DNA of 59,421 nucleotides from Clostridium senegalense JC122. Lineage in GTDB: Bacteria > Bacillota > Clostridia > Clostridiales > Clostridiaceae. The DNA lies in the NCBI RefSeq assembly GCF_000285575.1, contig NZ_HE611050.1, positions 1,484,205 to 1,543,625 of the forward strand, given 5' to 3'. Of this stretch, positions 18,385 to 27,348 are shown one piece after another. Made by a program: the position numbers and the translations under genes. Each line of letters begins with the position of its first letter. Positions within the stretch are counted from its first letter, which is position 1. A model generated the notes under the pieces. That model searched no databases. It was not told the DNA's origin and worked only from the letters and a program-made list of their open reading frames with translations.

Positions 18385-19554
18385 TTAATTAGAAACCCCT
18401 ACATTTCTTATTTTACTTTCTACATCAAAAGTTATATCTGCATCTTTATATAATTGAATCCAATTGTCTTTTATCTCACGCCAAAGCGTTGGCTTAAATT
18501 TTATTATATGATCTCGTATTTCTAGTGGGTCTATATTGTAGTCTTTTTGCAATACTTTAAAAGTTTCCAAAAATTCTCTTTCCATAGAATCACTTAGCTG
18601 ATTCTGTATATTATTTATTTTATCACTGTCAAGCATTCTAGCACCCATATAAGCCCCTGTTATTTCACCTTCGGTAATCACATGATAATTTAAATGCAAC
18701 TTATTTTTTTCTTTATCATAAGAAACTCTAAGTTTTGAATCAGTATCATCAATTTGATAATCAACTATTTTATCTTCTATAAATGCTATTTTTTCAGTAG
18801 CTCCTATATCACCCTTTATAAGTTGAATATTAGATACTTGAGAGTTATTTAAGAGCCCCTTTGGTGTTAATTTTTCTATTACCTTCATACCATAAATCTT
18901 TAAATCTTCCCCTTCTATTCCTATATAAGGTATTAATACTTCATCTCTTCCAATAGTCGAAAAGTAATTATGAAGAGTAACTGGAACTATTATACTTTTC
19001 TTACTGCTATTAAGCATAAGTCCTGATATATAATTTTCTATATTATCTTCTGTTACAGGCTTATATCCTACATAGTCTTTAGCATCACCTTTTGTTATAA
19101 CCATAAGCATAGACCTATTTAAAATAGAATCTCTACTTATATAATCTAAAACTCCACTTAGTACATCTGGATAGTCAAAAATTCTTTCACTTAATAATAA
19201 TAATTTACTATGTCCAAAATGCAATTCCCTACTAGTTTTAGATAATGCATTAAAATACGCATCTGTCATAGAATACCCTGTAGATGTTATAGATATTTCT
19301 TCAGCAGAACCTTTTTCCGGTTCCATATTTCTTATATCTGGCATACCATACGTAACTTCTATTAATGCTAAGCCTTCTTCAGTAAATGGATCCTTAGTTT
19401 TAATTTCTTTTATATTATTTCTATTTTCTATATCCTGCCCTACATCTATAGCTATAGTCGATACAAATGCTTTATTATCAATTTCTACACTGTCTGAGCA
19501 CCCAACTAGCATTAAACTCATAATCATTATTAATATAATTTTTTTCATCTTCAT
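18385..19554 (-). CDS. Spore germination lipoprotein, Ger(x)C family (GerAC/GerKC type)
   Basis: C subunit of a germinant receptor in the spore inner membrane. The lipobox LVGC lies at residues 16-19 after a hydrophobic signal; the 389-aa length fits the family. Conserved features include the VSTIAIDVG strand and the three-domain layout of Ger(x)C proteins. It is the last gene of the A-B-C operon, 3 bases after the permease. I give no letter symbol because the paralogue (gerA, gerB, gerK) cannot be assigned from one copy. Confidence 0.9.
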   Translation of the reverse strand: MKMKKIILIMIMSLMLVGCSDSVEIDNKAFVSTIAIDVGQDIENRNNIKEIKTKDPFTEEGLALIEVTYGMPDIRNMEPEKGSAEEISITSTGYSMTDAYFNALSKTSRELHFGHSKLLLLSERIFDYPDVLSGVLDYISRDSILNRSMLMVITKGDAKDYVGYKPVTEDNIENYISGLMLNSSKKSIIVPVTLHNYFSTIGRDEVLIPYIGIEGEDLKIYGMKVIEKLTPKGLLNNSQVSNIQLIKGDIGATEKIAFIEDKIVDYQIDDTDSKLRVSYDKEKNKLHLNYHVITEGEITGAYMGARMLDSDKINNIQNQLSDSMEREFLETFKVLQKDYNIDPLEIRDHIIKFKPTLWREIKDNWIQLYKDADITFDVESKIRNVGVSN

Positions 19555-19557
19555 AAC

Positions 19558-20649
19558 TTATGCACTCCTTTTCTTCTTTATCAGATTTATAAAGTAAGAT
19601 AGGAATATAACTATTATTAAAGCTACTCCAAATATGATTTTGAACATTCCAAGCCCAGCAGTATATATTTGAGCCATATTCTCTGGATATAAGGCCATAG
19701 CATAAACTAAAGGTATATATATTATAGCAGCAATCTTTACGTCTTCTATATTAAATATATCTTTAACCATATGTGTGGAAAAATAATATGTACTAACAAA
19801 TGTTGCATAATAAAATAAAACCCATAAAGCCATAACCAATCCATCCCATCTTTCTAACACACCACTTCTTACATTAATCGATCTTAGCATAGTTATGGTA
19901 GGAAATATTCTTTCTGCTGTTTGAGCAACAGATAAATTAGCAGTTACTAAAATTATAGTAATTGTATAGAAAACACCTATAAATATAGTACTCCTTCTTA
20001 GTATTTTATTTATATTTTTTTTATTTTCTACAAGTGGCAATAGCACAAAAGCTATACAAAATCCATTTACTAAAAAGAATAACTCAAAAACACCTTTCAT
20101 ATACTCTGTTGCTGTATGAGTAAATACTGGTAGTATCCTTTGAAAATCTGCAGTTGGTATGGCAAGTAATAATATTATTGTTACTGGTATAAATAATAAA
20201 AAGAATATTATTTCATTAAAATATACTAAATTAGCTAAACCGCCTCTAACTAAATATATTCCAACAAATATTATTAACACTATTACCACTTCTAGTTCTG
20301 TTTTTGGCAGTAAAAATATTTTAACAACATCAGCAAATGACCTTAATGATACGGATAAAACAATTATCATAGCTATTGAATATGCTAGTGCTATTAAGTT
20401 ACCCCAAAAATGTCCATATGTATTTCTTAATATTACTACTATTCCTTGATAATCATTCATTTTAATTAAACTATGTATCATATAAAAAACTATCAAAAGA
20501 AATATTGTCATAAGTACACTTGAAATCCAACTATCTTGTTCCACTATTCTGGCTACAAAAGATGGACCATAGAATAGACCTATACCAACCATAGAAGCTA
20601 CCAAAGTGGTAAATAATCCATAGTCTTTTATCATAAATTTATCTTTCAT
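19558..20649 (-). CDS. Spore germination permease, GerAB family
   Basis: B subunit of the germinant receptor, related to amino-acid/polyamine permeases, with about ten hydrophobic segments over 363 aa. In the family it forms the germinant-binding pocket in the inner spore membrane. I chose the ATG at 20649 because the GGAGG box upstream lies within an earlier in-frame ATG-started extension. It sits between the A and C subunits with no internal terminator. Confidence 0.9.
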   Translation of the reverse strand: MKDKFMIKDYGLFTTLVASMVGIGLFYGPSFVARIVEQDSWISSVLMTIFLLIVFYMIHSLIKMNDYQGIVVILRNTYGHFWGNLIALAYSIAMIIVLSVSLRSFADVVKIFLLPKTELEVVIVLIIFVGIYLVRGGLANLVYFNEIIFFLLFIPVTIILLLAIPTADFQRILPVFTHTATEYMKGVFELFFLVNGFCIAFVLLPLVENKKNINKILRRSTIFIGVFYTITIILVTANLSVAQTAERIFPTITMLRSINVRSGVLERWDGLVMALWVLFYYATFVSTYYFSTHMVKDIFNIEDVKIAAIIYIPLVYAMALYPENMAQIYTAGLGMFKIIFGVALIIVIFLSYFINLIKKKRSA

Positions 20650-20690
20650 TTTTAAAACCTCCATTAAGATTTATGCAATATAACTTTAAA

Positions 20691-22163
20691 TTACTCTTTT
20701 TGTCTAATCTTATCTTGAGTATGCATAAATCTAGGTCTATATTTAAAAATGCTAAATGGCAGTCTTACGTACATATCTTTCATATCTTTCTCTGAAAGAT
20801 TTACTCCTGGAGATAGATAAGGTATTCCAAAACTCTTTAACCTTATTAAGTGAATAAGTAAAAATATGACTCCTATAACTACTCCATATAAACCTAAAAA
20901 AGCTGCCAATATTATAATTATTACCCTAAAATAAGAAAAAGCATAGGTAATAACATAGTTTGGAATTAAAAACGTAGCTATTGCTGTAATTCCTAAAACT
21001 ATTACCATTATAGGACTTGCAAGTCCTGCTGTTACTGCTGATTGCCCTAAAATTAAACCTCCAACAATACCTATTGTAGAACCAACTGGTTTAGGAAGCT
21101 TTGTTATAGCTTCTATAAGAAGCGCTAAACTAAACTCCATAAATAAAGCTTCCATATATGCCGGAAATGGAACGCCCTCTCTAGATCTAGCCATTGCATA
21201 GGCAAGCTTTGATGGTATTAATGATGTATGAAATGAAGTTATAGCAACATATAATGCTGGTAACACTATTGCTAACATTATAGCTAAAAATCTTATTATT
21301 CTAACAATTGATCCATTTAACCATCTATTATAGTAATCATCTGGAGACTGAAGAAAAGTAGCCATTACTGCTGGAACAATTAATGCAAAAGGTGAATTAT
21401 CAACTAATATGCTAATCCTTCCATCATATAAACCAGCTGCTACTACATCTGGTCTTTCCGTACTTTGAATTTGCGGAAATGGGCTAAAAGGATTTTCTTC
21501 TATGTACTGCTCTATATATCCACTATCTAAAATAGCATCTAAATTTATATTTTCTAATCTTTTCTTTAATTCTTCTAATATTTCCGGATTAACAATATCT
21601 TCAATATACATTATTGCAATATCAGTTTTAGACCTTACTCCAATTTGTTTAGACTCTACTTTTAATCTAGTATCTCTTATTCTCCTTCTAACTAGAGCTG
21701 TATTAAATCTTATAGTTTCAGTAAATCCTTCTCTAGATCCTCTAATAACCGTTTCACCTGCAGGTTCTCCAATACCTCTATTAGGCCACGCTCTATTAGC
21801 TATTACATGAGCACAAGAAAGCCCTTCAACAAATACTAATGTTTCACCTGAAAGAACAGACAATATTCCATCACTCATTTTAGTGACATCTTTAATATCA
21901 GAAACAGATATTATACTATTTTTCATAGTTTCAAATCCATCTATTTTATCTTTATTTGACATAGCTGGTTTTAATAAGAAATCATTTAGTAAATCTTTAT
22001 CTGCCATCCCATCAATATAAACTAATCCCATTTTTTTATTCCCAGCATAAAAATCTCTAAAAACTACATCAGTAGCATTTTTAAATACAGCTTTAACAAA
22101 ATCCATATTTTCTTTAGTAGATAAATGAATTTTTTCTTCCATATTTTCTAATTTATATTCCAA
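20691..22163 (-). CDS. Spore germination protein, GerAA family
   Basis: A subunit of the germinant receptor, 490 aa. A cytosolic N-terminal region (about residues 1-290) with the family's EPAGETVIRGSREGFTE motif is followed by about five membrane helices and a short hydrophilic tail (PYLSPGVNL, LPFSIFKYRPRF). Subunit oligomers form a nutrient-gated cation channel in Bacillus. The start is TTG with GGGAG upstream. It is the first gene of the A-B-C operon and should be read by a forespore sigma factor, but I could not pin down that promoter. Confidence 0.92.
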   Translation of the reverse strand: MEYKLENMEEKIHLSTKENMDFVKAVFKNATDVVFRDFYAGNKKMGLVYIDGMADKDLLNDFLLKPAMSNKDKIDGFETMKNSIISVSDIKDVTKMSDGILSVLSGETLVFVEGLSCAHVIANRAWPNRGIGEPAGETVIRGSREGFTETIRFNTALVRRRIRDTRLKVESKQIGVRSKTDIAIMYIEDIVNPEILEELKKRLENINLDAILDSGYIEQYIEENPFSPFPQIQSTERPDVVAAGLYDGRISILVDNSPFALIVPAVMATFLQSPDDYYNRWLNGSIVRIIRFLAIMLAIVLPALYVAITSFHTSLIPSKLAYAMARSREGVPFPAYMEALFMEFSLALLIEAITKLPKPVGSTIGIVGGLILGQSAVTAGLASPIMVIVLGITAIATFLIPNYVITYAFSYFRVIIIILAAFLGLYGVVIGVIFLLIHLIRLKSFGIPYLSPGVNLSEKDMKDMYVRLPFSIFKYRPRFMHTQDKIRQKE

Positions 22164-22193
22164 GCTATCACTCCCAATCTTGAAAACATAATA

Positions 22194-22234
22194 GTATATT
22201 AATCTTATTATTAGATTACGTATATTAATCTTAT
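22194..22234. repeat. Two direct copies of a 15-base repeat
   Basis: GTATATTAATCTTAT occurs at 22194-22208 and 22220-22234, 26 bases apart, spanning the junction between the small membrane gene and gerAA. It may be a regulator site or chance in AT-rich DNA. Confidence 0.4.
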
Positions 22235-22417
22235 AAAAAATAATGTTATTGTTAACAACATGACCCCGCCACTAATATATCTTGCTTGTTTATACGCTTT
22301 ATAATTTCCTTTAAGCTTAAAATATTTAGCATCAGCAAAAAACACCATACTTCCTGAAATCATCACTAAAATCAATAAATATAAATCAAATTTTTCAATA
22401 AGCTGCAAAATTATCAC
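22211..22417 (-). CDS. Small two-helix membrane protein preceding the ger operon
   Basis: A 68-aa protein with two hydrophobic segments (about residues 12-30 and 47-67) joined by a basic loop (KYFKLKGNYKAYKQAR). Small proteins of this type recur beside germination operons in Clostridium (I recall the label CLC_0170 family, unverified). It lies 48 bases before gerAA on the same strand and may be a fourth receptor-associated subunit, analogous to GerD or small D-type subunits; that is inference. Confidence 0.7.
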   Translation of the reverse strand: MIILQLIEKFDLYLLILVMISGSMVFFADAKYFKLKGNYKAYKQARYISGGVMLLTITLFFIRLIYVI

Positions 22418-22471
22418 CTCTCATTTTTCGAGTCAGTTTATTGTTTGCAATATTTTGTTTCTATATTCAAA

Positions 22472-22513
22472 AAAAATGCTAATTTTAAAGTTCCCTTTAA
22501 AATTAGCATTTTT
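22472..22513 (-). terminator. Terminator of ispE
   Basis: A 19-bp perfect stem (22472-22490 with 22495-22513) with a four-base loop and a T-run on exit in the minus direction. It separates ispE from the germination genes. Confidence 0.88.
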
Positions 22514-22604
22514 AATTTCTAATATTTTTTATATCTTATAATAAATTTCTCTTAACATTATAAGATTACAATATTAAGTTTTAATTCAATTAAATTCTTA
22601 TTAA

Positions 22605-23447
22605 TTATATTGTCCTAGTTATATAACAATCTCTATATTTTTCTTTTAATTTATCATAACAATCTTGAGCTTTTAACATATCCTCAAAGAATCCAAAAAC
22701 TGTAGGTCCACTACCGCTCATCATAGAACCTAAAGCCCCATTTCTCATCATTTCTTCTTTTAGTTGTTTTATAAGTAAGTGTTTTTTTATAGTTACATTT
22801 TCAAGCACATTTCTCATATTTTTAGATACATATTTTATATTTTCTTGCTTCATTGCAGTTATTAATTTTTCCGTCTCTGGATGTTTATGTATTTTATTTA
22901 TCTCTAAAGCTTTATATACATCTTTTGTAGATACTCCAAAATTAGGTTTTACTACAACTAGTATTTTATTTTTAAATGGTTTCAATTTTGTTACAACCTC
23001 ACCAACACCTTCACATAAAGCAGTTCCCCCTACTATACAATAAGGAACATCGGCACCTATTTTAAGTCCTAACTCCATTAATTCACCATCAGTAACGTCT
23101 TTTTTAAACATATTTCTCATAGCTTTAAGTGTAGCAGCTGCATCTGCACTACCACCTGCCATACCAGCGGCAACCGGTATGTTTTTTACTATATTAACTT
23201 TTACTCCAGATGAAATGTTATACTTTTCCATAAATAGTTTTATAGCCTTATACACTAAATTATTTTCATCAACAGGCAAATATTTCTTATTACAATTTAT
23301 AGTTATATTTTTATCACATTTTTCAAACTCTAATTCATCATATATATCAACTGTTTGCATTATCATTTTTAATAAATGATAACCATCTTCTCTTTTTCCA
23401 ACTACATCTAATGCTATGTTTATTTTACCGTAAGCTTTAACTTTCAT
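22605..23447 (-). CDS. ispE: 4-diphosphocytidyl-2-C-methyl-D-erythritol kinase
   Basis: GHMP-family kinase that phosphorylates CDP-methylerythritol in the MEP isoprenoid pathway. KAYGKINIALDV marks the N-terminal substrate region, PVAAGMAGGSADAAA is the glycine-rich ATP loop and MMSGSGPTVFG the C-terminal GHMP motif. I chose the ATG at 23447, downstream of GGTGGTG. It lies near veg and yabG, as in the B. subtilis yabG-veg-sspF-ispE order. Confidence 0.95.
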   Translation of the reverse strand: MKVKAYGKINIALDVVGKREDGYHLLKMIMQTVDIYDELEFEKCDKNITINCNKKYLPVDENNLVYKAIKLFMEKYNISSGVKVNIVKNIPVAAGMAGGSADAAATLKAMRNMFKKDVTDGELMELGLKIGADVPYCIVGGTALCEGVGEVVTKLKPFKNKILVVVKPNFGVSTKDVYKALEINKIHKHPETEKLITAMKQENIKYVSKNMRNVLENVTIKKHLLIKQLKEEMMRNGALGSMMSGSGPTVFGFFEDMLKAQDCYDKLKEKYRDCYITRTI

Positions 23448-23559
23448 AAAGTTATTCACCACCAAATTAAATTATTTTATAATTTAGTATACCAAAGCTA
23501 TTGAAAAGTTTAAAGATTAATTCTTAATTTAGATACTATATACACTTTCCATTTAATCT

Positions 23560-23590
23560 AAAAAATAGACCATCTTTTAAGATAGCCTAT
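23560..23590 (-). terminator. Terminator of the DUF3794-LysM gene
   Basis: A 10-bp stem including G-U pairs (23565-23574 with 23581-23590) and a T-run on the minus-strand exit, directly after the stop. Confidence 0.7.
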
Positions 23591-23613
23591 TATCATAATC
23601 TAATTATTTTAAT

Positions 23614-25176
23614 CTAAATAACTGCTCTGCCTGGTATTATTAATTTATCCATAGGTTTTATATCCTTTTCATTTTCAATACCATTTATATTTAATATTTT
23701 CTCCTTTGTAGTATAGTATCTCTTGCATATTTTCCATAGGTTATCATCCTTTTGAACTACATATATAGTTACACTTGCTTTCTTCTGAGGGATTTCTCCT
23801 TCGATTATATCCATTTCTACTAAAAACTTTTGCTTAACAGGATAAGATACTATGCCATATCCTTTTATGATAGCTCTGACACATACATTTCCGGCTTCAA
23901 TAGATGACTCTAGCATCTCTAAATTTAATTTGCAAATACAATCCATATCTATTTTAGCACCATCTATATCTATAGTTGTTGAAAATGGTATTTCATCACT
24001 TGCACAAGCTAAATATTCTTTATCATCACCAGTAGAATAAAGTACATCTGCCTTTAATACTCCCTCTACTAAAATTTTATCATCCATTAACTTTTTATCT
24101 GTTATATTTACATCTGCAGTTGTCATTATAACTTTACTAGGTTTAGGCATATCATTTGCAATTTCTATATCACCTTTTGCTAATGTTTCTGTTTGATTTT
24201 GTCCTTGGATGACATTAATATTAAATTCTTCTTTGTCCATTTTAACCATTTTTGTTGGACAATATGCATCTTCTATCATTTCTATTTCTTCTTTAGCCAT
24301 AACATGAGTTATTGTTTTAACTAAGAATTCTATATCTAAAATTCTATTTTCTCCCATATCATCTTCTTTTATATCATATTCAAAAGAATGTACTGTAAAA
24401 TCTGTATTATGTTCCATACCATTTTTTATCTTATCACTTTCTAATTCTTTAGTTATAGGTATATTTTCACTTATACATATGACCTCTTTGCTGTTTTTCC
24501 CTTTATACAATACTTGAAGGTTCGCTACACATTCTAAATGTATACCACCATCATATAATCTTACTTCTTTTTTTCCTAGTGTAATAAAGTACTTTACTAT
24601 TTTCCCTATTTCTGGTCTATCCATATCAATTTTAAGTTCTGTTTTACCTATCATTTCTCCTTCAAAACTACCAATAACTTTATCAAGAATCATAGGTTGT
24701 TTTAAAAATTGTAAATCTCCATCACTTTCAACATCCTTAACAATCTCAAAAGTATTTTTCTTTATCACATTACAAGCAATATTAGCTACTCCTTGAATGC
24801 ATATTTTTCTTTCGTTTACAATCATGCATTGAATATGTTCAATATCTACATTTGAGTCACAATTCATATCAGCAGTTGCTCCATCTGCATCTACATTTGC
24901 ACTTATTTTTGTTGTGTAGTTTACAGCATGAGCCTCTGTATTATCTTCCTCTTTATTCATATAAAGAACGTTAAAATCAACCTCAAATTCTACTAACACT
25001 TTACCATTCATAACTTCCTTATTTACAACTAAAGGCTTTGCATTTAACATCAATATGTCCGAAACATCTGGAAGTGTATCTGGTATAACATATTCTTCTT
25101 TTATTACAATGTCTTGAGAATTTTCTCCAATTGATTGCTCGTAGTCTATATTATCTTTAACTAGATTTAAATCCAT
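23614..25176 (-). CDS. DUF3794 and LysM domain protein, probable spore-envelope protein
   Basis: A 520-aa soluble protein. The N-terminal 460 residues hold repeated DUF3794 (SipL/SPOCS) modules; one begins with EEYVIPDTLPDVSDILM and the same beta-rich pattern recurs. The C-terminus (about 470-518) is a LysM domain: YVVQKDDNLWKICKRYY and PMDKLIIP. C. difficile SipL has this architecture and tethers SpoIVA to the forespore, so a coat-basement-layer role is likely. It occupies the place of sspF between veg and ispE. Confidence 0.85.
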   Translation of the reverse strand: MDLNLVKDNIDYEQSIGENSQDIVIKEEYVIPDTLPDVSDILMLNAKPLVVNKEVMNGKVLVEFEVDFNVLYMNKEEDNTEAHAVNYTTKISANVDADGATADMNCDSNVDIEHIQCMIVNERKICIQGVANIACNVIKKNTFEIVKDVESDGDLQFLKQPMILDKVIGSFEGEMIGKTELKIDMDRPEIGKIVKYFITLGKKEVRLYDGGIHLECVANLQVLYKGKNSKEVICISENIPITKELESDKIKNGMEHNTDFTVHSFEYDIKEDDMGENRILDIEFLVKTITHVMAKEEIEMIEDAYCPTKMVKMDKEEFNINVIQGQNQTETLAKGDIEIANDMPKPSKVIMTTADVNITDKKLMDDKILVEGVLKADVLYSTGDDKEYLACASDEIPFSTTIDIDGAKIDMDCICKLNLEMLESSIEAGNVCVRAIIKGYGIVSYPVKQKFLVEMDIIEGEIPQKKASVTIYVVQKDDNLWKICKRYYTTKEKILNINGIENEKDIKPMDKLIIPGRAVI

Positions 25177-25342
25177 AAAAGAATCCCTCCTATCTATTAA
25201 ATACCTACTAGTAATTTATATATATAATTTATATTATTTATTCCTAAATCCTTATATTTTTTAATAAAAATAAATTACATTTATCTTCAAATTAAACAAC
25301 TAAATTACAAAATTTTTCTTGTTATCTTTTTTAAATTTATTG

Positions 25343-25371
25343 TTGACATTTGTCGATATTTGTTATATTAT
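25343..25371 (+). promoter_or_regulatory. Consensus sigma-A promoter of the small RNA
   Basis: TTGACA (25343-25348), a 17-base spacer and TATTAT (25366-25371). The -35 box is perfect and the -10 box has one change. No protein gene lies downstream on this strand. Confidence 0.8.
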
Positions 25372-25377
25372 AAAATT

Positions 25378-25464
25378 GGTTATTGACCATATAACCTCTC
25401 ATAAATTCTCAATACCCTTTTATACCATAGCTGAAAGATGGATCCCCCATCTTTCATTTTTTTT
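25378..25464 (+). ncRNA. Candidate trans-acting small RNA, about 87 nt
   Basis: A transcript from the promoter at 25343-25371 would start near 25378 and end at a strong terminator. The 5' end folds as GGTTAT/ATAACC around a 7-base loop. The middle (about 25396-25430) is unpaired and pyrimidine-rich, with CCTCTC, TTCTC and ACCC segments that could pair with ribosome-binding sites. The 3' hairpin TGAAAGATGG/CCATCTTTCA (25432-25456) is followed by eight T. I see no credible ORF. I do not recognise it as a known RNA family. It converges on veg with separate terminators. Confidence 0.7.
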
Positions 25465-25533
25465 ATAAAATAACTCTTATAATATAATATTATTGAGAAA
25501 AACTATTTAATAGAACATTATAAAAATATTTTT

Positions 25534-25569
25534 ATATAAAAAAAAGGATACATTTTCATGTATCCTTTT
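25534..25569 (-). terminator. Terminator of veg
   Basis: An 11-bp stem AAAAGGATACA/TGTATCCTTTT with a short loop, followed by about eight T in the minus direction. Confidence 0.85.
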
Positions 25570-25585
25570 CTATTTATGTCAATGT

Positions 25586-25822
25586 CTAACTAGCAAATAC
25601 TAACTGGACTGTTTTAGTTAATACATCTGAATAACTATATGAAACAGTTCTTTGTGCACAATCTTCTAACCTAACTGTAAAGATGCTCTCATATGCCTTT
25701 TCTAATACTCCGTCATTAATTAGGATTTTTCTTCTGCCTCCGTTAGCTTTTAATGTAACTTTTTCACCTACATGACTTTCAATGTCTTGTTTTATTGAAA
25801 GTAGAACATTCTTGGTATGCAT
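25586..25822 (-). CDS. veg: Veg protein
   Basis: A 78-aa small basic protein of the Veg family: VLLSIKQDIESHVGEKVTLK, GGRRKILINDGVLE and VSYSYSDVLT are all conserved. In B. subtilis Veg is highly expressed and stimulates biofilm matrix production through SinR. The ATG at 25822 is chosen over a GTG at 25831 because the GAAGG box is immediately next to the GTG. Two sigma-A promoters lie upstream and a strong terminator follows. The yabG neighbour matches B. subtilis. Confidence 0.93.
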   Translation of the reverse strand: MHTKNVLLSIKQDIESHVGEKVTLKANGGRRKILINDGVLEKAYESIFTVRLEDCAQRTVSYSYSDVLTKTVQLVFAS

Positions 25823-25845
25823 GGGAAACACCTTCTTTCATTATC

Positions 25846-25874
25846 ATTATATCGCAAAACCTATTAAAATTCAA
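25846..25874 (-). promoter_or_regulatory. veg promoter P1
   Basis: TTGAAT (25869-25874), a 17-base spacer and TATAAT (25846-25851) on the minus strand, about 25 bases before the veg start codon. Confidence 0.75.
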
Positions 25875-25886
25875 TGCAAAATTTTA

Positions 25887-25915
25887 ATTCTATTATTTTC
25901 AAGCCATATTGTCAA
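25887..25915 (-). promoter_or_regulatory. veg promoter P2
   Basis: TTGACA (25910-25915), a 17-base spacer and TAGAAT (25887-25892) on the minus strand, 41 bases upstream of P1. Tandem promoters fit the strong expression known for veg in B. subtilis. Confidence 0.65.
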
Positions 25916-26137
25916 TGCTTTATAGCTGCTATAATATTTGAGTTTTTATTGAATTTTATAGTTTTTTCTCATTATAAATCCATATTCCTTTGTTTTTCAA
26001 CTTATGAATTAAACAATAACGAGTTTAGTATGTGTAATCTTCTAGTTTTATATACTTATTAACTACTTTTGTTTTCAAATTGTTAACATAAAAAAGCCTA
26101 TAATATTAAATTCTAATGATTTAACTAAATTAAAATG

Positions 26138-26191
26138 TATAAAGGGAGTATATAATTTATATTTAAATATAAGTTATATACTCCCTTTATA
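26138..26191 (-). terminator. 54-base palindrome after yabG
   Basis: The arms TATAAAGGGAGTATATAA and TTATATACTCCCTTTATA continue through an AT-rich centre with only one mismatched pair in 54 bases. It starts 37 bases past the yabG stop. The exit tract is T-rich but broken, so it could act as a terminator or as a protein-binding palindrome. Confidence 0.55.
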
Positions 26192-26227
26192 CACGCCTAT
26201 TATAAAAATTTTACTTCCTATTATTTT

Positions 26228-27133
26228 CTACCTTATATATTGAGATTTTGGATATCCTTCTCTATATTTCCCTCTAGTTTGTAATCCACCTACCCCTCTT
26301 ATCCCAGTTATGCTATTCTCTAATGCATCCTGTATATTTACTATAGAATCTATACTTGTATATGCTATTTTCTCACAAATCAAAACTGGATCTAAGCAAT
26401 GAATAAGTACCCTATTAGGAGAGCTAGCAAAATTAGCTCCTGCATCTAAAAGAGCTTCATAGCATGATTGACATGCTCCTGCAAATATAACTAAATCATC
26501 ATAATTTGATTTATATGACCTTAGTATAGAAACTGCTTCTACAAAATATTTAGAATTTCTATATTGACTTAAGTCCATATAATCATTTATCCCCTTATTC
26601 ATTCCATCATGACCTGTTATTATAACTATATCTGGGTTAACTTCTTTTACTAAATCTAATATTACTTTAGGCTGCTCACACTCTTTTACAATTCTCCCTT
26701 CTGCATCAATAGATAGTTCCTTATAAGTTTTTAAACATATATCTAAATAATTTAAATCTCCATCTATATGAAGTATTTTTCCTGGTCTCCCAAAAAACAA
26801 TTCTTTTTTATCTATAACACTGTTATGCCTTTTCATATAATCATAATAAGATTTGTCTAATATATGTGCAGCTTCACCTCTATAATTACCTTTTCTTTTA
26901 TTTATGATTCTTTTTAGAGAATTGTTGACCTTTTTATTAAAAACTTTATCCATCTCTCCTAATCTGCTTCCACTTAACACTTCTAAATCTTCTTCTGCAG
27001 CATCCGCTTCTATTCTTATATTTAGTCCTTTAAGAACATAAACATTTTTTCCATTTTCATTTTTTATGTCAATTATTTTAAAAGCTACATCACCTTCATA
27101 GGATTTTCTCACAACAACATCTCCTATTTTCAA
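26228..27133 (-). CDS. yabG: Sporulation-specific cysteine protease YabG
   Basis: YabG is a sigma-K-dependent protease that processes coat and cortex proteins (in C. difficile also the germination proteins CspBA and pre-pro-SleC). The 301-aa length and the N-terminal KIGDVVVRKSY match the family. The putative catalytic residues are visible in ITGHDGMN (His) and AGACQSCYEAL (Cys). I chose the TTG at 27133, 9 bases after GGAG, since B. subtilis YabG begins at the same point; an earlier ATG contains the box. It starts the yabG-veg-ispE syntenic block and flanks the coat-glycan locus. Confidence 0.92.
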   Translation of the reverse strand: MKIGDVVVRKSYEGDVAFKIIDIKNENGKNVYVLKGLNIRIEADAAEEDLEVLSGSRLGEMDKVFNKKVNNSLKRIINKRKGNYRGEAAHILDKSYYDYMKRHNSVIDKKELFFGRPGKILHIDGDLNYLDICLKTYKELSIDAEGRIVKECEQPKVILDLVKEVNPDIVIITGHDGMNKGINDYMDLSQYRNSKYFVEAVSILRSYKSNYDDLVIFAGACQSCYEALLDAGANFASSPNRVLIHCLDPVLICEKIAYTSIDSIVNIQDALENSITGIRGVGGLQTRGKYREGYPKSQYIR

Positions 27134-27284
27134 ATATATCATCTCCATATTTCAAGCTTTAATACCATTTTATTACAATATGTTATTATTGTTACTAATT
27201 TTAGCCTTTATGGAAATTTAATATTTTTATTATTATTTGAACTAATATTTACTTTTTCATTTATATATTTTAGTATTTAAAACA

Positions 27285-27323
27285 AATAAAGAGTCGAAAA
27301 ATTAAATTTTTCAACTCTTTATT
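27285..27323 (-). terminator. Terminator of the first cotS-like gene
   Basis: AAAGAGTCGAAAAATT pairs with AATTTTTCAACTCTTT (one mismatch), with a T-containing exit on the minus strand. Confidence 0.75.
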
Positions 27324-27348
27324 ATTTAAAATATAAAGTTAATAATAG

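Larger units (their letters stand above)
25177..25585. other. Intergenic region holding a small RNA gene and the veg terminator
   Basis: No protein gene is visible. It contains a consensus promoter, a candidate small RNA with its own terminator on the plus strand (25343-25464), and the veg terminator on the minus strand (25534-25569). Confidence 0.7.
25823..26227. other. veg promoter region and large palindrome after yabG
   Basis: No coding sequence is visible. It holds two veg promoters (25846-25915) and a 54-base palindrome (26138-26191). The remaining 220 bases are AT-rich with no signal I recognise. Confidence 0.55.
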
